64,000 bases of DNA from positions 139,926 to 203,925 of the forward strand of contig NZ_BQUN01000068.1 of the NCBI RefSeq assembly GCF_026008495.1, given 5' to 3'. Every line of letters begins with the position of its first letter. Position 1 is the first letter of the stretch. Positions 42,314-50,761 of this stretch are shown here, one piece after another. A program made the translations under genes and the position numbers. The notes under the pieces were generated by a model, which saw nothing but the letters and a program-made list of their open reading frames with translations, did no database searches and was not told where the DNA came from. The stretch is from Streptomyces sp. A012304 (GTDB taxonomy: Bacteria > Actinomycetota > Actinomycetes > Streptomycetales > Streptomycetaceae).

Positions 42314-43060
42314 TCAGATGCCGGGGCCGGTGACGTAGGTGAAGCCGCCGACCTCGGTGTCCGATCCCGAGGGGTTGGTCACCACCACGTCGACCGCGCC
42401 CGCGGTGCCGGGTGGGGTGACCGCCGACAGCGTGGTGGTGTTGATCACCGAGAACGGCGCGGGGTTGCCGTCGAAGGTGACCGACTCCGTGCTGTCGAGG
42501 TTGGTGCCGGTGATGGTCACCGCGGTCCCACCCGAGGTGCCGCCCGTGTTGGGGCTGATGGTCCCGATCGTCGGGTCCTCGACGTAGGTGTACGACAGGC
42601 CGTTGTTGGTGCCGCCGGCCGTGGTCACGCTGACCCCCACCGGCCCGGCCGCGAGACCCGCCGGAACCGTGACCGTGAGCTGGCTGTCACTGACCACGGT
42701 GGGGGTGGCGGTCACCCCGCCGAAGGACACGCTGGTGGCCGTCTGCAGACCGGTGCCGTTGACGGTGACGACGTTGCCGCCGGCCAGCGGTCCGGACGTG
42801 GTCCCCAGGGAGCCCTTGAAGGGGGCGCCGACGTAGAAGAACGACACCGGGTTGCTGGTTCCGCCGGGCGTGGTCACGGTGACACCGACCGTGCCGGTAC
42901 CCGACGGGGAGACGGCGGTCACCTGGGTCGGCGAGACCTGGGTGATGTTCGTGGCGGACTTGGTGCCGAACTTCACGGCGCTGGTGTTGGACAGGTTCGT
43001 CCCCGTGATGGTCACCAGCGTCCCGCCGCCGGTGGAACCCTGATTCGGAGAAATGGGCAT
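42314..43060 (-). CDS. IPT/TIG-repeat protein 2
   Basis: 248 residues from ATG 43060; GAGGAG six bases upstream supports this start over longer open frames. Three IPT/TIG repeats, beginning directly with MPISPNQGSTGGGTLVTITG and ending EVGGFTYVTGPGI, nearly the same start and end style as protein 1. Again no signal peptide. A 120-bp gap separates the two genes; a shared promoter upstream of 43060 is likely. Confidence 0.85.
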   Translation of the reverse strand: MPISPNQGSTGGGTLVTITGTNLSNTSAVKFGTKSATNITQVSPTQVTAVSPSGTGTVGVTVTTPGGTSNPVSFFYVGAPFKGSLGTTSGPLAGGNVVTVNGTGLQTATSVSFGGVTATPTVVSDSQLTVTVPAGLAAGPVGVSVTTAGGTNNGLSYTYVEDPTIGTISPNTGGTSGGTAVTITGTNLDSTESVTFDGNPAPFSVINTTTLSAVTPPGTAGAVDVVVTNPSGSDTEVGGFTYVTGPGI

Positions 43061-44275
43061 GAGGCACTCCTCGCTGGTTTGCTGGTTGAGGGAGACGTGC
43101 GAGGAACCGGCGAGGGGAACCCGGCCATCGGCTGCCACGCTCAGGAGGACCAGCCCTGCCGCGGGCAGGTCTGCTCTCTTCCGGGCCGTACGGGCGCAGT
43201 CGGTGTCACCGGGCACGAGGCGCACGAGGAGACATCCGCTTTCGCGCACAGGGCGCGAGACGCGAGGCACAGCGGCCTTCGGCATCCCTTTGGGCAAAGA
43301 GAAAACCGGCAAACGCTGCCTGTCTCAACGATCCCCCGGCACGGGGATGGGCAGCCCGCCGGTTCGCACTTTCAGTGACTCACACGTCCGAACGGGTGAC
43401 AAGAGGGCGTCAACTCATGTCACCCATAAGGGGGAATGGTCGAGCGCGTGTTCCCCAGGTCGTGGGTGTGGGAGTCGATGCGGCGGTGTGGCGGCCTGCG
43501 ATGTGGCGCGGAGAGGCGAGTGGCGCGGAGAGGTGGTGTGGCGGCGTGGCGGGGCTTATCGGGCCGGGTGTCGTCGACGGCAGTGTGCGCCTGCTCGCCG
43601 GAAAAACGGGTCGGCCGGCCGGGAAACGGGTCGGTGGGCCTGAAAAAGGGTGTGGCGGGAGAATTCCGATTCCCTGACGCGGTTTCATGCCGCAGTTACC
43701 GTTCCGCCGCACCGCGTAGGTGATTCGTCTCCGCGGAAACGTCGTCGGCGCCACCGCCTTTGCCGGGCCTTTCGGTCCCGGGCCTTTCGGCGGCTGTGAA
43801 GGGGGTATGACCTGGGCGGCCGTTTCAGCCGGTGCCGCGAACGGCACCGGCTGAACGGGATCCATTTCCCCACCGGGGGTGCCCATCGCGGTATGCCGGA
43901 AGGACCGCCCGGACTCTTCCGGAAAGAGCCGCGGGTGGATCCGGCTGCCACATCCCCCGGCGAGGACGGGCGGCCCACCGGTCGGATCCGTTCCAGTTAT
44001 TCATTGCGGCTATGCCAGCGGCAAGGGGCTTCGGGGCAACTCACACGAACGGCCCAGCGCGCATTTCGCGCCCCCCACGGCGGGCGGCGTCAATTCCAAG
44101 GGGAGGACGGCGCGTTGGGAAGCGCGTCCGTCCGGCCTGCTTCAAGAGGCGACCGCCCCTCCGGGACCGGCCGGGGCCCTGTCCTCACTCGTCCAGATCC
44201 CACTGGGTGCGCACGGTCGACGGCCGTGATCACAGTGGACTGCCGAGGACCGACCAGAGAAACGAGGAAGAACCA
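43061..44275. other. 1.2-kb gap between IPT/TIG and beta-helix genes
   Basis: No frame has convincing codon use or domain. Features seen: A-rich patch ~43290-43315, GTG/GGCG-rich low-complexity stretch ~43480-43560, direct repeat CGGGCCTTTCGG x2 (~43765-43800), the strong hairpin 43824-43855, a second dyad CCGGAAG...CTTCCGG (43896-43922). May contain unrecognised RNA or surface-protein regulation. Confidence 0.5.
43824..43855. terminator. 14-bp perfect hairpin with CGAA tetraloop
   Basis: TTCAGCCGGTGCCG-CGAA-CGGCACCGGCTGAA, among the strongest hairpins in the window. It lies 420 bp before the beta-helix gene and 760 bp after the IPT/TIG start, with no gene ending nearby. Either a terminator of an unseen transcript or an RNA element. 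Confidence 0.5.
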
Positions 44276-45364
44276 GTGCTGACGGTGAAGAATGCGCGCG
44301 GCCTGGCCTTGGCCGCATTGCTGGGAACGTCCGTGTCGGTCATCGCCACGCCGGCCGCCGCCGAAACCCTGACCTCAGGCGGAACGGCGGTGGTCCCGTG
44401 CGGAGACGTCGCCAAGCTGACCGAGCGGATCGAGCAGGCCAACACCCTCGGCGTCGGAGTGATCGTGCTCGCGCCCGGCTGCACCTACACGCTCACGGCT
44501 CCGTCCGCCGAGCTCGTCGGCGTCAACGGCGCCAACGGACTTCCCGCCATCACCTCGAGACTGTCCATCATCGGCCGCGGCGCCACCATCACCCGGTCCT
44601 CGCTCACGCCCTTCCGCATCGCCGAAGTCGCCGCCCAGGGGTCCCTCGTCCTCTCAGGGGTCACCGTGTCGGGCGGCAGCGCCACCGCGGCCGTCGGCAC
44701 TCCCGGCGGCGGAATCCTGAACCAGGGAACCCTCACGGTGGTCAACTCCCGCATCATCGGCAACGCCGCCTCGGGCGCGGGAGGCGGCGTCGCGGTGACG
44801 GCCGGTGCCCGCGCACAACTGGTCAACAGCACCGTGTCGCAGAACACCGGCTCCGACGGCGGCGGCCTCCACGTCGGCGACTCCGGCCGGCTGACCGTCA
44901 GCTCCGCATCCGTCGTGGACAACACCGCGACCGCCACCGGCGGGGGACTGGCCACCTTCGGCACCACGGTGATCAACAGATCGAGGGTTCGTGACAACAC
45001 CGCCGTCGGTTTCGAGGGCGGCGGCATCTACACGGCGACCGGCACCCTGACCGTCAACGCCGGCCGCATCGAGGACAACGACGCCGGCTCGTACGGCGGT
45101 GGCATCGCGAACTGGGGCAGCACCGTGTACCTGCGGGCCTCCCTGCTGGACGAGAACACCGCCACGGAAGACGGCGGTGGCCTGTACAACAACAGCGGCA
45201 CGTCCCGCCTGATCAGCAGTCGCGTCACCGACAACACGGCGGAGAACGGCCAGGGAGGCGGCGTGTTCGTCGCGGGCGGCTCGGTCACCCTGACGGCCGC
45301 CCTCGTCGCAGGCAACGATCCCGACCAGTGCGCCCCGGCCGGCAGCGTCCTCGGCTGCTCCTGA
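44276..45364 (+). CDS. Secreted right-handed beta-helix protein (Pmp-like repeats)
   Basis: 362 residues from GTG 44276, with GAGGAAG seven bases upstream. Signal peptide: LALAALLGTSVSVIATPAAA, cleavage near ATPAAA-ET. The mature part has right-handed parallel beta-helix turns with the polymorphic-membrane-protein-like motif G-G-G-(I/L/V)-x-(N/V): PGGGILNQGTLTVVNSRIIG, GGGLHVGDSGRLTVS, GGGIYTATGTLTVNAGRIED, GGGLYNNSGTSRLISSRVTD. Extracellular; may bind or cut carbohydrate or be structural. Two Cys near each end could form disulphides. Confidence 0.85.
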   Translation: MLTVKNARGLALAALLGTSVSVIATPAAAETLTSGGTAVVPCGDVAKLTERIEQANTLGVGVIVLAPGCTYTLTAPSAELVGVNGANGLPAITSRLSIIGRGATITRSSLTPFRIAEVAAQGSLVLSGVTVSGGSATAAVGTPGGGILNQGTLTVVNSRIIGNAASGAGGGVAVTAGARAQLVNSTVSQNTGSDGGGLHVGDSGRLTVSSASVVDNTATATGGGLATFGTTVINRSRVRDNTAVGFEGGGIYTATGTLTVNAGRIEDNDAGSYGGGIANWGSTVYLRASLLDENTATEDGGGLYNNSGTSRLISSRVTDNTAENGQGGGVFVAGGSVTLTAALVAGNDPDQCAPAGSVLGCS

Positions 45365-45380
45365 GCCCCGGCGACCGCCG

Positions 45381-46307
45381 TCAGAGGATGGCCACGGGTG
45401 CCACCGGAGCACCCGTGGCGCCGACGAAGGGTTCGGGCATCGCCGACAGCAGGAACGCGTAGCGGCCCTCTTCTCCACAGGCTGTGGACAAACCTTCGAG
45501 ATTCCAGTTCTGGCCTTGCAGCATCCCCATCTCCACCAGGTCGAGCGCATGCACGGGCAGCCACAGATCGTCGATCTCGGGCGGGAAGATCTCGAACGTC
45601 AGTGTGTCGTTGGCGACCGCCGCCACATCGCGCGCGTGGAACCACTCGGGCGTGCGCACCGACAGCCCCGGCGAGGGATGCGCGTAGCCGTGCTTGTCCC
45701 CGGCCAGGAAGACCCGCATCTGCCCGGTCCGTACGAGCACGATGTCGCCGGCCCGAACCCGGGTGCCCGCCAGGTCCTCCGCCGCCCGCAGGTCCTCCGG
45801 GGTGATGGCGTGCCCGCCGGGCAGCCGGTCGACGCCACGCGCGCGTGCCACGTCCAGCAGGACCCCGCGCGAGACGATGTGGCGCGCCTTGTCGATGCCG
45901 CTGAACTCGGCGCCGCCGTACGCGGTGACGGTGGCGGCCGGGCGGCCGTTGTAGATCCGGCCCGAGTGCGAGACATGGGTCAGCGCGTCCCAGTGGGTGG
46001 CCGCCTGAAGGCCCATCGTCACCGCGTCGTCGCTGCACGCCACCGTGCCCGGGCCGAAGATCTCCTGGTTGATCTGCACCATCGTGTGCAGGGGATTGAC
46101 CCGCCCCGGGATCATCCCGGTCTGCACGCCGTCCTCCCGCAGCGGGAGCGCGAGCGGCACGCGGCGGCCGGTGCGGACCTCGGCGGCCGCCCGCCGCACC
46201 ACCTCGTCGGTGATCAGGTTGAGGGTGCCGATCTCGTCGTCGGCGCCCCAGCGGCCCCAGTTGTTGACGCGCGCGGCGATGGCGTGGAACGCCTCCGGCA
46301 GTGCCAT
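45381..46307 (-). CDS. Cyclase-family (kynurenine formamidase-like) protein
   Basis: 308 residues from ATG 46307. Metal-dependent hydrolase fold (PF04199); metal motif in ATHWDALTHVSHSGRIYNGR (HxDxxxH). N terminus WGRWGADDEIGTLNLITDEV is typical of the subfamily. Hydrolyses amide or lactone rings; substrate unknown. Divergent from the SDR gene with the shared operator between them, so probably part of the same catabolic regulon. Confidence 0.88.
   Translation of the reverse strand: MALPEAFHAIAARVNNWGRWGADDEIGTLNLITDEVVRRAAAEVRTGRRVPLALPLREDGVQTGMIPGRVNPLHTMVQINQEIFGPGTVACSDDAVTMGLQAATHWDALTHVSHSGRIYNGRPAATVTAYGGAEFSGIDKARHIVSRGVLLDVARARGVDRLPGGHAITPEDLRAAEDLAGTRVRAGDIVLVRTGQMRVFLAGDKHGYAHPSPGLSVRTPEWFHARDVAAVANDTLTFEIFPPEIDDLWLPVHALDLVEMGMLQGQNWNLEGLSTACGEEGRYAFLLSAMPEPFVGATGAPVAPVAIL
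45391..45419. terminator. 11-bp hairpin at the convergent beta-helix/cyclase junction
   Basis: GCCACGGGTGC-CACCGGA-GCACCCGTGGC, perfect stem, 27 bp after the beta-helix stop and inside the last codons of the cyclase gene. Probable bidirectional terminator. Confidence 0.55.
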
Positions 46308-46338
46308 CCGGTGCCTCCCCGGGGCTTGTCTCCGACCG

Positions 46339-46372
46339 TCTGACGGGACATAAAATCTAACGGTCCGTCAGA
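46339..46372. promoter_or_regulatory. Shared operator site 3 plus half-site, over a TAAAAT box
   Basis: TCTAAC-GGTCC-GTCAGA (46356-46372; one mismatch in the left arm) and an upstream half-site TCTGAC (46339-46344), 17 bp apart. TAAAAT (46351-46356) between them is the best -10 for the SDR gene (ATG 46394). Lies between divergent cyclase and SDR genes. Confidence 0.7.
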
Positions 46373-46393
46373 AACTGCGGGAAGGGGCCGGGC

Positions 46394-47314
46394 ATGGGGA
46401 ACTTCTTGGCGGGCAGGACCGTCGCCGTGACGGGCGCGGGACGGGGCATCGGCCGGGCGGTGGCACTGGCGGCGGCGGCCGAGGGCGCGCGGGTCGTCGT
46501 CAACGACTACGGCGTCTCGGTCGACGGCGCCTCACCCACCAGCGAGGTCGCCGAGGCCGTCGTCAAGGAGATCGAGGCGGCCGGCGGCGAGGCCGTCGCG
46601 GTCGCCGACGACATCTCCACGATGGCGGGCGGGCAACGGGTCGTCGACACGGCCGTGTCGACGTACGGGCGGCTCGACGGGGTCGTGTGCGTGGCCGGGA
46701 TCCTGCGCGAGCGGATGCTGTTCAACATGTCCGAGGAGGAGTGGGACCCCGTCGTCGCCACCCATCTGAAGGGCACGTTCACGGTGTTCCGGGCGGCGTC
46801 CGCCGTGATGCGCGCCCAGCGGTCCGGCACGCTGATCGGCTTCACCAGCGGCAACCACCAGGGGTCGGTGTCGCAGGCCAACTACAGCGCGGCCAAGGGC
46901 GGGATCATCTCGCTGGTGCGCAGCGCGGCGCTCGGGCTGCACAAGTACGGGGTGACGGCCAACGCGGTGGCGCCGGTCGCGCGGACCCGGATGTCGGCGG
47001 GCGTGCCGATGGAGCTGGCGGAGATCGGGGAGCCGGAGGACGTCGCCGCCATGGTGACTTTCCTTTTGTCGGACCGGTCGCGGGAGCTGGGGATAACCGG
47101 GCAGGTCTACACGGTCGCCGGTGCCAAGATCGCGGTGTGGGCACAGCCGCGGGAACTGCGCTCGGCTTACGCGGAGGGCGGTTCCTGGACGCCGGAACGG
47201 ATCGCGGAGTTCCTGCCGGGGTCGGTCGGGGTGGATCCGATGCCGATGCTGGAGCGGCTGGAGGAGATGGCGAGGGCGGCGGCGCGGCAGAAGCAGGGGC
47301 AGGCGCAGGGATAG
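46394..47314 (+). CDS. Short-chain dehydrogenase/reductase (HSD17B4-type)
   Basis: 306 residues from ATG 46394. Classical SDR: cofactor motif VTGAGRGIGRAVALAAAAEG, NAG equivalent VCVAGILRERMLFNMS, catalytic YSAAK in SQANYSAAKGGIISLVRSAA. Looks like the N-terminal dehydrogenase of multifunctional enzyme type 2 (peroxisomal beta-oxidation, Hsd4A-like), acting on 3-hydroxyacyl-CoA. Ends in a low-complexity Gln/Ala tail (RQKQGQAQG). Followed 29 bp later by an acyl-CoA dehydrogenase. Confidence 0.9.
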   Translation: MGNFLAGRTVAVTGAGRGIGRAVALAAAAEGARVVVNDYGVSVDGASPTSEVAEAVVKEIEAAGGEAVAVADDISTMAGGQRVVDTAVSTYGRLDGVVCVAGILRERMLFNMSEEEWDPVVATHLKGTFTVFRAASAVMRAQRSGTLIGFTSGNHQGSVSQANYSAAKGGIISLVRSAALGLHKYGVTANAVAPVARTRMSAGVPMELAEIGEPEDVAAMVTFLLSDRSRELGITGQVYTVAGAKIAVWAQPRELRSAYAEGGSWTPERIAEFLPGSVGVDPMPMLERLEEMARAAARQKQGQAQG

Positions 47315-47343
47315 GCGCAGGGGCGCCGACGTGAGGAGTCACC

Positions 47344-48495
47344 GTGGATTTCGGGTTCACCGAGGACGACGAGGCGTTCCGGGTCGAGGCCCGGGACTGG
47401 CTCGCCGCTCATGTCCCGCACGCCACCGACCGCCGTGGCTGGGAGCGCACGCTCGGTGCCGCCGGGTGGATCGGGATCGGCTGGGGTGAGGGCGGATACG
47501 GCAACCGGGTCGCCGGGCTCACGCGGCAGGTGGTGTGGGCCGAGGAGTACGCGCGGTCGGGGGCGTCGGCGCGGTCCGGGCACATCGGGGAGAACCTGCT
47601 GGCGCCCACTCTCCTCGCGCACGGCACGCCGGAGCAGAAGGCGCGTTTCCTGCCGCCGGTCGCGGCCGGCGCCGAGCTGTGGTGCCAGGGCTACAGCGAA
47701 CCCGGCGCCGGATCCGACCTCGCGGGGGTCCGGACGAGAGCCGAGCGGACCCCGGACGGGACGGCGTACCGGGTCAGCGGGCAGAAGATCTGGACGTCGC
47801 TGGCCCATGAGGCCGACTGGTGCTTCGTGCTGGCGCGCACCGATTCCGCGTCGACGCGTCATCGCGGGCTGAGTTTCCTGCTCGTGCCGATGGACCAGCC
47901 GGGGCGGATCGAGGTGCGGCCGATCCGGCAGATGACCGGCACGAGCGACTTCAACGAGGTCTTCTTCGACGGGGCGCACGCGCGCGCGGAGCACGTCGTC
48001 GGGGGCGAGGGCGACGGCTGGCGGGTCGCGATGAGCCTGCTCGGCTTCGAGCGCGGGGTGTCCACGCTGGCCCAGCAGATCGGGTTCGCCGAGGAACTGG
48101 GGCGCGTGGTCCGCACGGCCGTCGAGACGGGCGCCGCCGACGATCCCGTCGTACGGGACCGGCTCGTGGCGCTGTGGGCCGAGCTGCGGGCGATGCGCTG
48201 GAACGCGCTGCGGACGCTCGGCGGTTCGGGCGGTCCGGGCGCGCCCAGCGTGGCGAAGCTGCTGTGGGCGGGCTGGCATCAGCGGCTCGGGGAGCTGGCG
48301 GTGCAGGTGCGCGGCGCGGCGGCGGGGGTGGGGCCGTCGGACTGGTCGCCCTCGGTGCCGTACGCGCTCGACGAGGCGCAGCGGTTGTTCCTGTTCTCAC
48401 GGGCCGACACCATCTACGGCGGCTCGGACCAGATCCAGCGCACGATCATCGCCGAGCGGGTGCTCGGCCTGCCCGGACAGCCCAAGGGACGGTGA
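47344..48495 (+). CDS. Acyl-CoA dehydrogenase
   Basis: 383 residues from GTG 47344. Full-length: WCQGYSEPGAGSDLAGVRTR, YRVSGQKIWTSLAHEADWCF, DFNEVFFDGAHARAEHVVGG and C-terminal RADTIYGGSDQIQRTIIAER. FadE-type enzyme for large or ring-bearing acyl-CoA, by similarity to steroid-catabolic dehydrogenases. Middle gene of a three-gene operon with the SDR and the zinc dehydrogenase. Confidence 0.9.
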   Translation: MDFGFTEDDEAFRVEARDWLAAHVPHATDRRGWERTLGAAGWIGIGWGEGGYGNRVAGLTRQVVWAEEYARSGASARSGHIGENLLAPTLLAHGTPEQKARFLPPVAAGAELWCQGYSEPGAGSDLAGVRTRAERTPDGTAYRVSGQKIWTSLAHEADWCFVLARTDSASTRHRGLSFLLVPMDQPGRIEVRPIRQMTGTSDFNEVFFDGAHARAEHVVGGEGDGWRVAMSLLGFERGVSTLAQQIGFAEELGRVVRTAVETGAADDPVVRDRLVALWAELRAMRWNALRTLGGSGGPGAPSVAKLLWAGWHQRLGELAVQVRGAAAGVGPSDWSPSVPYALDEAQRLFLFSRADTIYGGSDQIQRTIIAERVLGLPGQPKGR

Positions 48496-48503
48496 GGGAC
48501 GCG

Positions 48504-49553
48504 ATGCGTGGCGTGGTGTTCGACGGGGAGCGGGCCGAGGTCGTGGACGATCTCGCGGTGCGGGATCCGGGGCCGGGCGAGGTGCTCGTCGCGGTGGCGG
48601 CGGCCGGGCTCTGCCACAGCGACCTGTCGGTGGTCGACGGGACGATCCCGTTCCCGGCGCCGGTGGTGCTCGGGCACGAGGGGGCGGGCGTGGTGGAGGC
48701 GGTGGGCGCCGGGGTCACCCACGTCCGGCCGGGGGACCACGTCGCCCTGTCCACGCTCGCCAACTGCGGCGCGTGCGCCGACTGCGACCGGGGACGGCCG
48801 ACGATGTGCCGGCGGGCCATCGGGCGGCCGGGCAGACCGTTCACGCGCGTGGGGCGGCCGGTGTACCAGTTCGCGTCCAATTCGGCCTTCGCGGATCGGA
48901 CGGTCGTCAAGGCCGTGCAGGCCGTGCGGATCCCCGACGACGTTCCGCTGCCGTCGGCCGCGTTGATCGGGTGCGGGGTGCTGACCGGCGTCGGCGCGGT
49001 GCTCAACCGCGCGCGGGTGGGGCACGGGGAGAGCGTCGTCGTCATCGGGACGGGCGGGATCGGGCTGAACGTGATCCAGGGGGCGCGGATCGCGGGGGCC
49101 CTGCGGATCGTCGCCGTCGACGCGAATCCGGCGAAGGAGGCGATGGCACGGCGGTTCGGCGCGACGGACTTCCTGACCTCGACGGACGGCGTGCGCGAGC
49201 TGCTGCCGACCGGCGCCGACCACGTCTTCGAGTGTGTCGGACGGGTGGAGCTGATCCGGGCCGCGGTCGACCTGCTCGACCGGCACGGGCAGGCCGTGCT
49301 GCTCGGGGTGCCGCCCGCGACCGCCGAGGCGTCGTTCCTGGTGTCCTCGCTCTACCTGGACAAGTCGATCCTCGGCTGCCGCTACGGCTCCTCCAGACCC
49401 CAGCGGGACATCGCCCGGTACGCCGAGCTGTACCGGGCCGGACGGCTGCTGCTGGACGAGCTGGTGACGCAGACGTACCCCGTCGAGGACTTCGCGAAGG
49501 CGGCGGCGGACGCGGAGGCGGGCCGGGTCGCGCGGGCCGTGCTGACCTTCTAG
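48504..49553 (+). CDS. Zinc-dependent alcohol dehydrogenase (class III/AdhD-like)
   Basis: 349 residues from ATG 48504. MDR fold: GLCHSDLSVVDG and LGHEGAGVVEAVG (catalytic zinc), structural zinc cluster in CGACADCDRGRPTMC, NAD-binding VVVIGTGGIGLNVIQGARIA, and HVFECVGRVELI. Oxidises an alcohol or formaldehyde adduct; sequence is near the mycothiol/class III group but lacks features that would fix the substrate. Ends at a strong hairpin. Confidence 0.9.
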   Translation: MRGVVFDGERAEVVDDLAVRDPGPGEVLVAVAAAGLCHSDLSVVDGTIPFPAPVVLGHEGAGVVEAVGAGVTHVRPGDHVALSTLANCGACADCDRGRPTMCRRAIGRPGRPFTRVGRPVYQFASNSAFADRTVVKAVQAVRIPDDVPLPSAALIGCGVLTGVGAVLNRARVGHGESVVVIGTGGIGLNVIQGARIAGALRIVAVDANPAKEAMARRFGATDFLTSTDGVRELLPTGADHVFECVGRVELIRAAVDLLDRHGQAVLLGVPPATAEASFLVSSLYLDKSILGCRYGSSRPQRDIARYAELYRAGRLLLDELVTQTYPVEDFAKAAADAEAGRVARAVLTF

Positions 49554-49608
49554 GCCCTGTCGTCCGGATCAGCCCCGCGACGTCGGGATGACCCGGACGA
49601 CAGGGCCT
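49552..49608. terminator. 16-bp perfect inverted repeat between convergent genes
   Basis: AGGCCCTGTCGTCCGG (49552-49567) and CCGGACGACAGGGCCT (49593-49608) are exact complements; the 25-nt loop contains a further dyad (CCC-GCGACGTC-GGG). It begins inside the TAG stop of the dehydrogenase and lies before the convergent AraC gene, so it should terminate both transcripts. The length and TA at the left end also resemble terminal repeats of a miniature element. Confidence 0.65.
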
Positions 49609-49643
49609 GGCCCCGCGCCTTCGACCGGGTGGTGGGTGAGGGG

Positions 49644-50690
49644 TCAGCGCAGGGCGCCGACGCCGCCGGGGCTCTCGTCGGCTCCCGTCGCGCCGCTCGC
49701 GGTGCGGAAGGTGCGGCGATATGCCGTCGGAGTGACCCCGAGGGCCGCCTGGAGGTGCTGGCGCATCGACTGGGCCGTGCCGAAACCGGCGTCGCGGGCG
49801 ACCTGGTCGACGGACAGGTCGGTGGACTCCAGCAGGTGCCGGGCCCGTTCGACGCGCTGCTGGGTGAGCCACTGGCCGGGGCTGAGGCCGACCTCCTCGC
49901 GGAAGCGGCGGGTGAAGGTCCGTACCGACATGGACTCCTGGGCGGCCATGTCCCGCAGCTGGATCGGCTCGTGGAGCCGGCCGAGCGCCCACGCGCGCGC
50001 GGTGGTGGTGCCGGCCTGCTGCGGGTCGGGCACCGGCCGTTCGATGTACTGCGCCTGCCCGCCGTCGCGGTGCGGCGGTACGACCGTGCGGCGGGCGACC
50101 TCGTTGGCGACGGCGGTGCCGTGGTCGCGGCGGACCATGTGCAGGCACAGGTCGAGTCCGGCGGCGACGCCCGCCGAGGTGAGCACGTCGCCGTCGTCGA
50201 TGAAGAGGACGTCCGGATCGACGTCGATCTGCGGGAAGAGCCGCTGGAGGCGGTCGGAGTCGGCCCAGTGCGTGGTCGCCGGGCGGCCGTCGAGGTAGCC
50301 GGCGGCGGCGAGGACGTACACGCCGGTGCAGATGGAGGCGAGGCGGGTGCCGGGGCGGATGTGCGCGAGGGCGGCGGCCAGGTCCTCGGTCAGCACGCCC
50401 TGCTCGAAGACCGGGCCCAGCTCGTACGAGGCCGGGACGATCACGGTGTCGGCGGTGGCGAGGGCCTCCGGGCCGTGGGCGACCTGGATCGCGAAGTCGG
50501 CGTCGGTCTCCACGGGGCCCGGCGGGCGGACGGAACAGGTGACGACCTCGTACAGGCGCCGTCCGTCGGGGCCCTTGGGGCGGCCGAAGATGCGGTGCGG
50601 GATGCCCAGCTCGAAGGGGAGCAGGCCGTCGAGGGCGAGCACCACCACGCGGTGCGGGCGGAAGTCCGAGATGCCTGAGGCCGATTCCAT
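49644..50690 (-). CDS. GlxA/FtrA-type regulator: DJ-1/PfpI domain plus AraC HTH
   Basis: 348 residues from ATG 50690. N-terminal DJ-1/PfpI-like domain with elbow LASICTGVYVLAAAGYLDGR (Cys at the nucleophile position), C-terminal AraC HTH (MSVRTFTRRFREEVGLSPGQ, QVARDAGFGTAQSMRQHLQA). Such regulators sense amines, amides or oxidative by-products. Divergent from the MFS transporter, which it probably controls. Confidence 0.92.
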   Translation of the reverse strand: MESASGISDFRPHRVVVLALDGLLPFELGIPHRIFGRPKGPDGRRLYEVVTCSVRPPGPVETDADFAIQVAHGPEALATADTVIVPASYELGPVFEQGVLTEDLAAALAHIRPGTRLASICTGVYVLAAAGYLDGRPATTHWADSDRLQRLFPQIDVDPDVLFIDDGDVLTSAGVAAGLDLCLHMVRRDHGTAVANEVARRTVVPPHRDGGQAQYIERPVPDPQQAGTTTARAWALGRLHEPIQLRDMAAQESMSVRTFTRRFREEVGLSPGQWLTQQRVERARHLLESTDLSVDQVARDAGFGTAQSMRQHLQAALGVTPTAYRRTFRTASGATGADESPGGVGALR

Positions 50691-50761
50691 GGCCCGATCC
50701 TAGCGAACACTGTCCTTCGGGCCACTCGATGGCCGTGATCCGGTATCCGAAGCTCTATGAC

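Noticed and set aside
43375..43886. Candidate small proteins in the 43-44 kb gap, on both strands
   Set aside because: Pro/Arg- or Gly/Val-rich low-complexity translations without ribosome sites or codon bias.
45381..45390. CCGTCAGAGG at the cyclase 3' end as an eighth operator copy
   Set aside because: Only one half-site, with no matching TCTGAC arm and inside a gene end.
49552..49608. Insertion sequence end
   Set aside because: No transposase or second long repeat nearby; best explained as a terminator unless dispersed copies are found.
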